Translations under genes and position numbers: made by a program
Origin: Rhabditoides inermis
Lineage: Eukaryota > Nematoda > Chromadorea > Rhabditida > Rhabditidae
Direction of reading: 5' to 3'
Assembly: GCA_963966185.1 (NCBI GenBank)
Contig: CAWZYM010000114.1
Location: forward strand, 593,501-657,500
Length of the DNA: 64,000 bases
Notes under the pieces: model-generated
Database searches by the model: none
The model's input: only the letters and a program-made list of their open reading frames with translations
What the model was told of the DNA's origin: nothing
Shown: positions 12,201 to 24,100 of the stretch, one piece after another
How positions within the stretch are numbered: the stretch's first letter is position 1
Layout: each line of letters starts with the position of its first letter

Positions 12201-13227
12201 CTCTCTCACTCACCTGTATCTCCTCAGTAGGTGTGTACTCCTCCTGGAATGACAGGCCCTGCAGCCGGCGCAGCAGACACGACTTGCCCACGTTGCGGTC
12301 GCCGCGGATCACCACTTTCACTGAAAAAAAGGGATTTCAGGTGGAAAATAAAGGTGTGGTCTCCTCGAAACCGGCTATGACCTTCGAAACGCAGGGTTTC
12401 GCGTTTCAGCGTTTCAAAGGCCCCATAATATCTGTGAGGAGACCGCAGTGAATACAAACAAAACATAAAAAAAACCAAACATTCATACGTTTCACTCACA
12501 CATCAAATGCACGTTCACAATAAAAACTGTCTGTTGTGAATCAACCCTTGAACTAGAGCAGCGAATACTATACAACGCGTCAACTTGACACACACTGCGT
12601 CACACGTCAAAGTTGGCCAAATGTGTCAAATAACCATACGTTTCACCCACACCTCAAACGCTGCCTGAGCGCGGGGCTCATAATGTGATGTGTCTAACAA
12701 CAAAAAACTTAAACTACCGACTCACTGTTGTACTGCACTCCCTTGGCGTACTTCTTCTGCAGCTCGGCGTCGATGCGCTGTACGCCCGACGGCATCGGGC
12801 CGCCGGCGCCACCGCCGCCGCGAGACACACCTTAAAAGGTGTGAGGTCAGTCTCTCCGAAAGAAATTTCAAAGAGATAGAGCCATTCCGAAGAGATCAGT
12901 TCTGAGGTCGATTTGAAAGGCGACTTGAACGTATTTCGAAGGCATTCAGGCGCGTTTTGAGGAAAAGAAATTCAATCATTCTAGGTCACCGCCGCCGTAG
13001 CGACCTGCAAGCATTCCAGGTGACTTCTCCTCTTGCACTACGCATCCACAAGCCACTCGTCCGACCATCATACCGTCTGACCGAAACGTTTCCCAGACAT
13101 GCCGTCAATGTTCATCAGAATCACTAGAGAGCAGGAACAGGACACAAACATCGATGACAGTACAGACCCTCCACCCACCATTATCCCCGCCTCCGCCGCC
13201 GAGCTTCTTGCGCAGCGACGTAAACAT
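2705..13227 (-). CDS. RABL6: Rab-like protein 6 (RABL6/PARF) orthologue, multi-exon
   Basis: This is an atypical GTPase of the Ras superfamily with a long disordered tail; the human protein is linked to cell proliferation. It reads right to left. The start [11 protein letters not shown] is at 13227. An exon at about 12726-12832 carries [14 protein letters not shown]. Exon 12210-12317 has the P-loop GDRNVGKS. Then come [12 protein letters not shown] (about 11900-11948), [14 protein letters not shown] (about 11615-11700), [13 protein letters not shown] (about 11436-11492), [14 protein letters not shown] (about 11090-11177), NRRDMGHHR in place of a canonical NKxD (about 10172-10262), and [19 protein letters not shown] (about 5830-5965). 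The tail follows in many small exons between 5600 and 2705: acidic and Ser-rich blocks, [16 protein letters not shown] (about 4500-4595), a poly-lysine exon (about 2850-2951), and a last exon with YEDFLGG and stop 2705-2707. The order matches human RABL6 throughout. The join between the exons at 10.2 and 5.9 kb is not in frame with the splice sites I chose, so that border is unsure. An ATTGTC hexamer array inside one coding exon gives an Asn-Asp run. Confidence 0.9.
3738..3842. repeat. GTCT tetranucleotide microsatellite in a RABL6 intron
   Basis: About 24 consecutive GTCT units with two GTCTAT variants, passing into CT repeats. It sits just upstream (in transcript sense) of the RABL6 exon that starts near 3735. 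Translations of it (Cys-Leu-Ser-Val or Asp-Arg-Gln-Thr rows) are artefacts. Confidence 0.95.
4901..5013 (-). other. RABL6 exon with internal 52-nt optional intron or frameshift
   Basis: Minus-strand translation from 5013 gives [21 protein letters not shown] and then a stop at 4946-4948. One frame over, the sequence continues as [17 protein letters not shown] to a strong donor (GA/GTGAGT) at 4901. Both halves resemble the same collinear part of human RABL6. A GTGAGC donor (4988-4993) and a GAGCAG acceptor (4942) would remove exactly 52 nt and join the outer parts in frame as VKAAGVARK. So either this is a minute optional intron, or there is a frameshift in the gene or in the assembly. Confidence 0.45.
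5485..5552. repeat. in-frame ATTGTC hexamer repeat inside a RABL6 exon
   Basis: A run of TGTCAT/TGCCAT units encodes, on the minus strand, an alternating Asn-Asp tract after the conserved [12 protein letters not shown] segment. Unlike the CT microsatellites, this one is within coding sequence and keeps frame because the unit is six bases. Length polymorphism would change the protein by two residues per unit. Confidence 0.7.
7075..7181. repeat. AG microsatellite in the large RABL6 intron
   Basis: Interrupted (AG)n tract. It lies in the part of the RABL6 intron (about 5.97-10.17 kb) upstream of the nested RING gene. The neighbouring stretch 6000-7640 contains no gene I can name; a 134-codon open frame on the minus strand (6303-6707) is the only long one there. 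Confidence 0.9.
7661..9763 (+). CDS. multi-pass membrane RING-finger protein, nested in a RABL6 intron
   Basis: Probable membrane-anchored ubiquitin E3 ligase; the subfamily is not recognised. Exons in order: up to 7745 ([14 protein letters not shown], true start not located), 7792-7876 ([16 protein letters not shown]), 7928-7999 ([20 protein letters not shown]), 8262 to about 8320, about 8383-8460 ([13 protein letters not shown]), 8718-8877 ([16 protein letters not shown] then [14 protein letters not shown], a further membrane span, then a basic stretch), 9040-9215 (RING), 9353-9401, and 9617-9763 (acidic tail, TAG stop). The RING reads CAIC-x9[12 protein letters not shown]14-CPFC, a C3HC4-type arrangement. 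At least three hydrophobic segments precede it, so the RING and the Glu-rich tail should face the cytosol. The split at 8320-8383 is the weakest part of the model. The whole gene lies on the opposite strand inside one RABL6 intron. Confidence 0.75.
8105..8141. repeat. AATC array with conserved flank (dispersed repeat)
   Basis: Five AATC units followed by GTTTATCCGGAATCGTTA; it is the exact inverse of 464-507. It lies in an intron of the nested RING gene. Confidence 0.75.
11215..11435. repeat. GA / GGGAGA repeat filling a RABL6 intron
   Basis: (GA)n from about 11226, then about eleven GGGAGA hexamers, then GGGAGAGA units. The array occupies nearly the whole intron between the RABL6 exons at 11436 and 11177. 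In transcript sense it is a pyrimidine (CT) tract that runs from about ten bases after the donor towards the acceptor. Confidence 0.95.
11790..11888. repeat. CT microsatellite in a RABL6 intron
   Basis: Two (CT)n blocks separated by a CTCC-rich spacer, placed directly after the donor of the exon ending near 11900. In transcript sense this is an AG tract. Confidence 0.95.
12150..12208. repeat. CT microsatellite in a RABL6 intron
   Basis: An almost pure (CT)n run that ends only a few bases before the exon carrying the P-loop, on the donor side of that exon in transcript sense. Confidence 0.95.
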
Positions 13228-13367
13228 CGCCCCCCGGCGAGACGTCTCAAGCCTCAATGGTCACGTCACAATCACAGAATCACCATTCCACAAGATACCG
13301 CTCAACACGGGGGCGACCATGTCACGCCTTCCATCCTTCCATCACAAACAACGACATACGAAAACGG

Positions 13368-13373
13368 TTTATT
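13368..13373 (-). terminator. polyadenylation signal of NTMT1
   Basis: Minus-strand AATAAA about 172 nt past the NTMT1 stop and 141 nt before the RABL6 start codon. The two genes are in the same direction and only 317 nt apart from stop to start, so the NTMT1 3' end and the RABL6 promoter or 5' leader must share this small space. Confidence 0.5.
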
Positions 13374-13544
13374 CAAAATCAAATTCAAAATCAACGCAAT
13401 CAATGAGCATCGTAGTAATCAGAGGGTCCGCGTGTTGCAACCCGCCGCTAGCGTGTGATAAGGTACTACGGGAGACAAACACAACAGTCGAAAACAAGGG
13501 CGTAACAAAACAAAGGTCAATCAATCGATAAATCGATAACGTGC

Positions 13545-15696
<2,152 letters not shown>

Positions 15697-16247
15697 GCCG
15701 CGTCTCGCAATCTTCGGGGTGTGGAATACGGGAGCAGTCAGGACTCGAGCAGCGTACGCGCCTCCTCGCCGTAACACACTAGACAACGCCGTCTGAAAGA
15801 GTGAGTGACGCCACAAACGCCGCAATCGCGCGCGAACTGCACACATTACATAGCACGCATTTACTTGCTAAATAAAGGTGAACACCTCCGGCTGTTTTCC
15901 GGACACACTCTACCGCACCTATCGATTTTCACGCGCTAGAACGCGTCAGCCAGGGAGCAAAGATGCTGTCGGGTAGAAGAGAATTAGAGTGGAACGGCTT
16001 TCACGGGCGCCCTTCCCCCACCCATTCACAAATTGCTCGCCTATTCCCCACAGACGTCGTTTGTTTCCAAAATTGTCTTATCTCGCTCCGACTCGTTCCT
16101 AATTGCAAACAGCTGTGTATCGATAGCGGACGCGACATTTCCGCGCCCCACTCTCACCCCACGCGTATTATCAGCTGACGTGATAATCAGCTGTTTCGCG
16201 GTTCGTTTCGTCATTTCACCAGCACAATTTCAGCGCGTGTGCACACT

Positions 16248-17659
16248 ATGCAGGGGTTGTTCAAGTCAGTATTCTCAAAGCTCTCCGGATACAAGACGTC
16301 CAAAAACAAGGTGAGCCGTGTGGTTGTGTGGATCTCAATGTATTCGTTTTCAAAACTAATTTTTGCACAGCACTCGTCCAAAGGTGGGGAACATTTTTTG
16401 TATCCTAATACATTGTTGTTCAGCACCCGATCCCGCACATAGACGGCGCCGAGAGCCTGGTCGTCGATTCGTCCGTGCTGTGCTGCCCCGTCTGCTACAA
16501 CGTCTACTCATGGTAATTGTTTGACTTTGTGCGTTCCGTGTTTTCTCCTGACTGTTATCGACTGCCGTGACACGGTTTTTTTGTCTGGCGACACTTTGAT
16601 TGGCTGTTTTTGACTGATTCTCCTAGTGTGCCGTGCGTGCTGCGTTGCGGTCACACGTTCTGCGGTCAGTGCGTGCGCACCATCGCCCGATCCGCCACCG
16701 CCTGCTCGCCAGACGTTGACGTGGTGGGTTCATACGTTTCGGATGTGTGAACGGTTGATTTCATTAATTCGTCTTTCAACACATTTCGTATTTACCATTC
16801 AATGTTCCTTTAGCTGTCTTTCCGTCTTTTTCACAATTTTATCGTCTCACGCAAACGCTTCTTTCAGTCCTTCCAATGTCCCCTCTGTCGCGAGTCAGTC
16901 AACATCGCCTCCGTCTCCAAGAACTTTCTCGTCGAGGTGAGTTTTCTATCTACGAGGTAGAATTGTGGCTAAAACGTCGAAATGTCTTTCACTGTATCGT
17001 CTTTTAAAAACGCGAGGTTTTGGTGGAGTTGTGACGGCAGTTCGAAACCGTTAATTGAATGTAACCATTCATCGCCACTCCCCTTTCTAGGACCTGCTCA
17101 AGTCTGTCGAAGCTCTGGCAGACGAGGACTCACTCAAGCACTACGTCGCCGCCAACATGCGCGTCACGGTACGCTCTGCCTTATCTTGCATTTTGCAATA
17201 CTGCTCTCTTTGACCGTGCCTTGACCGTGTCCCTCCACTCTCTTATCGCACTCCGCATCTGGGACTACACAAACCACGTTGCTCACACACGGAAATACAT
17301 TGGGAAATTCAGTACAAGTCCTAGTCTAACCGAAAATCAGCAATCACAAATAGTCAGAATCGGCGAGTTCGTCCTTGACCATGGTCGCGTGACACGACCC
17401 GTGCGCTCTCTTTCCTCGTACTCTGCGTTTCTGACCATGGGGAAGAAGGGACAGGACCCACTTTCACTTCTTGACTTTCTTACTTGATGTTGTTTGTTTC
17501 TAGAAGGAGCGGTTCGAGCAGCGGTGTCTCGAGTTGGAGCAGGCCAACTTCAAGCTCACTGGGGAGCTGGTCGACCAGAAGAAGCAGGAGCGACACAACT
17601 ACGCCGTCCTCGCCATCGCATTTGTCTTCTTCATGATCCTAAACTCCATCTTTGGATAG
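16248..17659 (+). CDS. tail-anchored RING-finger protein, 183 aa
   Basis: Likely membrane-bound ubiquitin E3 ligase. Six exons join in frame: 16248-16310, 16424-16512, 16627-16723, 16868-16936, 17091-17168, 17504-17659 (total 552 nt). The N-terminus is basic (MQGLFKSVFSKLSGYK). The RING is C3HC4: CPVCYNVYS, then CVLRCGHTFCGQC (residues about 43-60), then FQCPLC (about 84-89), followed by SVSKNFLVEDLL, the usual TRIM/nematode-type RING follow-on. A coiled-coil-like segment (RFEQRCLELEQANFKL) leads to one hydrophobic span at the very C-terminus (YAVLAIAFVFFMILNSIFG), so it should be inserted post-translationally with the RING in the cytosol. The general design resembles small RNF152/RNF182-like ligases, but orthology is not established. 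An acceptor-like TTTCAG lies 17 nt before the ATG. Confidence 0.85.
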
Positions 17660-17855
17660 GGTCTTTGGATAGCCTATTAGAGACATCTCCCATAGCTGTG
17701 ATTCAATTGGGTATACTTCTGGACATAATCGTTCCTGTTCAGTTCTTACGTAGTCTCTTCAGTGTACATAATACTAGAGTACTGTTGCAATGTCCCTGCT
17801 CATTTCACTTTCCGTGTCCTACCCTTACACTGCTCACCCCATAATAAGTATTACG

Positions 17856-17861
17856 AATAAA
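17856..17861 (+). terminator. polyadenylation signal of the tail-anchored RING gene
   Basis: AATAAA about 200 nt after the stop at 17659. The region 17862-18191 separates two converging genes and shows no further coding potential. Confidence 0.6.
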
Positions 17862-18191
17862 TCATTTTCAAGCAGACATTTTCAATGGATAGCCAATAGT
17901 GTCATCACAAATCCACCTCATGCGTCCAACAAAACGTTTATCAAATCCAATATAGCAATCATGCACATAAACATCTCCACAAATTCTCTCTATTCATTTT
18001 GAACTTGACAAGAACTCTCGATAATATATCCTGTGAGCGCGGGCAAAGTGAGTAAAACAACAACAACACTAACAAAGATTACTACGATAGAAAAGGCAGC
18101 ACAATATAGAACTAACAGAGTACATAGACAATGATAACTAGTACAGGTGAACGTGTCAAGGACATAGGATACGCCCCGCCAGGAAGTCCAT

Positions 18192-21100
18192 CTAGACGAC
18201 CATCTTCTTTGCCTTCTGCAGCTGGGGGAAGAGACGGGCGTAGACGCGCTTGTGCTTGGCCGGCAGGGTCGTCGCCAGCTGGGCAGAGCTGAATGAAAAC
18301 AATAGCTACCGTAACCCTCCACACTACCCACCTCCACTTGTCCATCAGTCCACCCAGCCGGCACATAGCGAGCTCGGTGCGCGCACCATCCAGCACACAG
18401 TCACCCACCAGAGACGCGATCAGCTGAATCGGACCAGTTACGGTATATAGTAGGTTTACAGTACCTTGTTAAAGTACTTCTCGTACTGCTTGAGCTGGTG
18501 GGCGAGGCGAGCAGTGGCCAGCTGCAGACGCTCGCGCTTCTCCATCTGAAGAATGCTCTTTCCCGTCTCTCTCTCTCTCACCTGTCCCTTCCCTCCCTCT
18601 CCCTCCTTCCCTCTCTCCTCACTCTCACCTGTTCCTCTCCAGCCTCGGCCAGAGCGTGCTGCGCCGCCGCGAGATGACGCGCAAACAGCTGCGAGAAAAG
18701 GGCGCACTGCAATTTTTTGAATCATTATTAACAACAACAAAATGCGAATATTATCGAAAACATTATGATTTGACTTGCACACATGAGAGATAACAGTCAG
18801 GTTAAAATATCGTGAAATAGTGACTTCATTCATTTTCATTCAAATTTTCAAACAATGCGTCGCTCCTGATAATTATTCTAAATACTTGTATGTGTATCAT
18901 ATAGTTCAGACATACAACAATTTCATATGAAACTATTTAGCAACTAATCACGCTGAATTACGTAATACTTAACCGACACAGTCGCGCACTCAAACGAGTC
19001 ACGAAACATAAAACTACAAAACACTAGAAACACACACACACACAACACGCCTCAGATTCGTCAATAAAACGCGCGACGCAAATAGCATACCAACATTAAC
19101 ATCTCTAACACAAACATTAACATCCTCGCATCCTCCGCTCACCTGATCGTTGGTAATCGTGTTGGTGGCGTGCTTGAGAGACGCGTAGAGCGTGTCGTTC
19201 TCGGCAAGGAGAGCGTCCAGCTGGAGAGGCTCTCTCATTCTTCCCTTTCCTTCATTTCTCTCCTCTCCCCCCCTCTCTCTATCTCCCCCTTTCTCCATTT
19301 CTCTCGTCCCTTCTTCCCACCCTCTCTCCTCCCTCTCTCTCCTCTCTCTCCCCACCCACCCCCGTCTCCTTCTCGCGCACCGCCATCACCCCCAGCACCG
19401 TCGACACCACCACCGTCTCGCTTTTCGTACCGCCAACCGTCTGAAACGAGTAGTAGTAGTCATTCAGTAATCCGTGAAATTGTACATGAAATGTGAACAT
19501 GAAAACTTGAAAATGCGATTTTATGTTAGACAAATATTTGATTTGTGAAATTATGACATCTGTGATTGCAACAAGCACATTAATCCTATCCAAAACAAAC
19601 CAATATCGTCAACATCTTGAAACGTATCACTCACCCTGACGGCCGCGGCCATGGCAGCGTGCATGTGCTGTCCATCTCCACCAACCGCGCACTCCTCCAG
19701 CACCCGACACACACTGCCAGTCAGGTGGGCGGCGTGCGGGGAGAGACGGGGGGAGAGGCACGCCTGCAAGCATACCTCACTCACTATGTCTACTCACTAC
19801 TCACTACACTCTCACTGCATATACTCACTGCTCACTACACCTACACTACACTCGCTACCGCTACACAATCACTCACAGTATCCACTTACTTACTACGTCT
19901 ACTCACTATACTCTATACTTTCGAAACATCTACTGACTACTCACTACACTCTCACCACACCCACTACACTCTCACTCACAGCAGCCACGGGCAGCAGCGA
20001 CGCGTCAATCGTCGACGGCAGGGCTGTGAGCAGGGCGACAATCTGGAACCATGCCAATCCAATTATTGGTGAACTAAACACTATCATTGCACTAAACGGG
20101 AGAAAAAAACGAGAAATGAGGGCGCGGGTGAGAGAGAGAGAGAGAGAAATAGAGAAGAGAAAGAGAGAGAAAAAGAGAAGAGGGGGAAGAGGAGGGAGGC
20201 AAAGAGAAATCACACCCACCTTCTCGGGCGCGAGGCGTGAAATATACTCCTCCACCACAGCGCGCTGTTTGCTAATAAGGGAGGAGAGGATCTGAAAAAA
20301 CTCATCTTACAGAGAAAATACGTTTCAATCAATTACTTTCATCGCAAGTAGCATGCAAATACAATGATGCGATCGCTTTCGTGTGTATAATTACTCGAAT
20401 CAACCTGAATGAAAATGGAAACGCATATATTTCACGTTTTCATCCACACCCACCTTCCAGTCGGCGATCCTGTCCATCGCGTCGCTGGCTCCAAAGTGCG
20501 CCGACGACGAGAGCAGCAAGGACAGCGCGCGCTCCGCAGCCACCTAAATCAATAACACGCAATAGATGTATCACAAAAAGAACGCGAATTTGGATCAAGT
20601 GGTTTCGACTCCTAGCATCTTACCACCTGAGCCTTCCATCAACCCGGAATCTTCGGACTCAAACATGAAATACTTTCGCCAATCAAATTTATGTTTCACT
20701 CTTATATTGTTTATTTTCAAAGTCGGTGCGAACAAAACAATTGTACTTCCGAATCCGATATATTTGACAAAATACTTGATCGCACTTGAACACATGATTC
20801 GAAACACTAGTCGAGGAACTGTTTCTCTCTTACCTGCCACGACTCCAAGGCGGCGAGCTCGTCGGACGGCGACAGCACAGAGAGAGCGGCACTGGAATGC
20901 ATGCGGTCTTCTCACCAAGTAACTACCATATCCAAATCGCCACTTATGCATACAGGAAACACGATCCACACCACATTCACTGTAACCCTGCGACCTTGCA
21001 ATTGTCCAAGCGAACATGATACTCACTCGACGACGGCGCGCCTCTTGTCCTCGCCTCCCACCAGCCACTCGATCCACTCGGAGCGGAGAGCCGACGGAAT

Positions 21101-24100
21101 GCGCGCGAACAGCGTCCACACAAACGACCTGACATCGTGTTCAGTGACATCACGGGAATGATACGCATCAAGTCAAATACAATAGTCATGTTAAAAACAA
21201 TAAAGTCAATAGTATGACAAAATCCAGATCGAGGAATGCCTCTAATAATAATATTTACTAGACTTGTTCCATGCCCTGACATCGTGTTCAGTAGTTCAGT
21301 TACATCACGTGAAAAATACGCACCAACTCAAATACAATAGTCGTGCTAAAACAAGGAGAATAATCAGGAAAAATCGTATCGATGCCTTTACAAACATTTA
21401 CTGGACTAAATTTATGCATTTGTTCTCTCTCTCTCTCTCTCTCCCTCCCTCTCTCCCTCCTCTTCTCCATCCTCACCCACCACTGCTCCACCCTCTCCTC
21501 CTCCTCCTTGCCCACACCCTGCCAGTCCCACTCGCTCATCAGCGGCTCCACGCATTTGCGGCGCAGCTGAAACAAGGAAACATTGCTTATTGATTAGATT
21601 CATTGTTAAGGCATCATGATCACATACTGCGATGCCGGTTGAAATAGACGCAATAAATACGTTACATCGATAAAGTAAACCAATGTATTCAAACGAAATA
21701 AAATCACTGAGTCACTGACCATCTTGCCCATCTTGGCGCGCCTCTTCTCCTCGCCCATCCACTGCCACGGGCGCGTCTCCAGCACGGCGGCGGACAACAC
21801 GCGGCGGCGCTCCCACTCGCCCGAGGGGGTGGCGGAGCTGTACAACAGATATTCACGTATGATGATTCACGTATAGATAATAAGTGCCATTAGTATTTCA
21901 GAAGATAATTTGCGTGTTGCGTGAAATACGGAAACGAGATACTAAATCATTTCGCACATATGAACCACCTCCATCACATCTACGTTTCGCGTTGCATCCA
22001 TAATCAAACTACGCAGTGCGCGTTCAATACCAGTCTTACACTGAAAACACCCCCAAGCCAAACTCAACTACTCACCCCCACTGCTCGTCCCCATTCAGCA
22101 TCTTCTCGACGACCGTCCATCTCACGCCTCCGTCTCCTCCTCCCTCCTCTCCCTCCTGTCCACTCGGGATAGACTCCAGCACGCGGGCACACACCACAAC
22201 GGCACTGTCGCGAGAGGATGTGAGAGTCTGCAAGAGATGTACGATAATATTGCAATTGCAAAACAAATCTCGACAATATAGCCGGCAACAACAAAAAAAA
22301 AACCCACAGGTCGTAAGTTTCAAACCAAAAACAATAACGACCACGTCTCCATGTCTTTCCATTCGGTCATTTCTAGCTCATCCGCTCACCCCCAATCCCC
22401 CACCCACCGCTTTCAAACCAGAAACAATACTACATGCCGCCTTGTCCAATCAATATGATTCCCCCGCCCCCACCCACCGCCACTCCCTTGCTCCACCGCT
22501 CAACGACGCTGCGCAGCCAGTCCGCGTCCACGTTGCTCAGCGGGAGAGAAGAGTTCTTGTCTGCAATGTACCACCAGTACGAATTTTCAGTATATTCAGT
22601 TAAAAGATTTGTTACAAACAGTGCGTACTTTGTAGGATGTACATGTGTGTTTCCCTTGTACCGTTTACAGATATACAAACGACGACAGCCTTTCTCACCC
22701 ACCTCCAATCAGACCACTGAGGGCCTTTCCAGCAGACGCAAAGATGGTGGACGGGTGGGAGTGGAAGAGGGTGCCTAGCAGCAGCAGGGCCACCTAAATG
22801 TATGATCGGTCAGTCAATCTGTTCATCTCCTAGTCCCTCCTCCCTCCCACCCTCACCCTCCCTCACCTTGACCACATTCTGCTCCCTCTCCTCGGGCAGC
22901 AGCTCGTTGAGTGGCATCTCGGCCAGGGCGGCAGCCACGCGCACACTGATCGCGGAACAGCCAGTCTGCATAGTAAACAGGTAAGCGACAAACGTCACGT
23001 TTCACCCATCCATCATTACTGTTACCGGTGCAATCACTTCAATTCTGCAAGCTTGATGACAAGACACAAGACCTAACAATCCCCTGTCCCGCTATGTTCC
23101 GTTCTTCTCCACCCTTCTGTCTCCCCCCCCCCTTACTCAAACTGTGTGGTCGACAGTTTGAGGACGACAGAGAGCCCGCTCGAAAAAAACTATCAAAATA
23201 GGAATTTGAATAAATTTTGACACAATACAACTTGCTCCCTCCTCCCCCCTGCCCCTCTAGTCTACCTCTACCCCACCTTGACCTTGCCCGCCGCCGTCGC
23301 CAGCTGATCGTGCTCCGCCCACTTGGACACCAGCTTGCGCAGACCGCGAGGCACACTGAAAGCATCTACCTACATCATGTACATCATACAGTTTGCTGCA
23401 AAGATCATGTCATAATATTCCTTCGACTCCGCGCAAGTCTCTTGAATCGGGGGCTACCTCTACCTCTACTATAGCATGTAAGTGTATGTTTCGTCTCGAA
23501 AATACATTTACATTTCCTAGATTGTCTAAGAAATCCAATCTGTCTGTTATCGTGACAATACACAACAAGAACAAGTCTCTTGAATCGGGGCTACCTCTAC
23601 CTCTATAGCATGCACAATGCACATGTACGTTTCGTCTCAATAATACATTCCCAAATCGTATAAGAAATCCAATCCGTCGGTTATCGCGACAATACACAAC
23701 AATAACCACTCACCCTGTTTTCTTCTCCTTCTCCCCCTCTCCTCCTCCCCCTCCCGCAGCCATCATCTCCGCCAGCGAGCCCATCCACGAGCCCAGGTCG
23801 CTCACCGAATCGCAGCCGGACGCGTCCTCCTCAACACAACAACATTCAAAATTGTATTATTATTTTATGATCATAAAAACAATAGATTATATAGATGAGC
23901 ATACCTTCATCCAAATCCAATTGCAGGAAATTTCACCCTCTACTCAAATAAAACAGTTGAAACGTATAATTAACCAACCTGCACCATCCTAAGCATCTCT
24001 GCCGTGATGAGAGGCCAGACGCGGGCGGGCAGACCGGGCGAGCGGTCGAGCAGGGAAACGAGAGCGGGCAGCTGCAACAAACCAATCATGAACTGGACTA

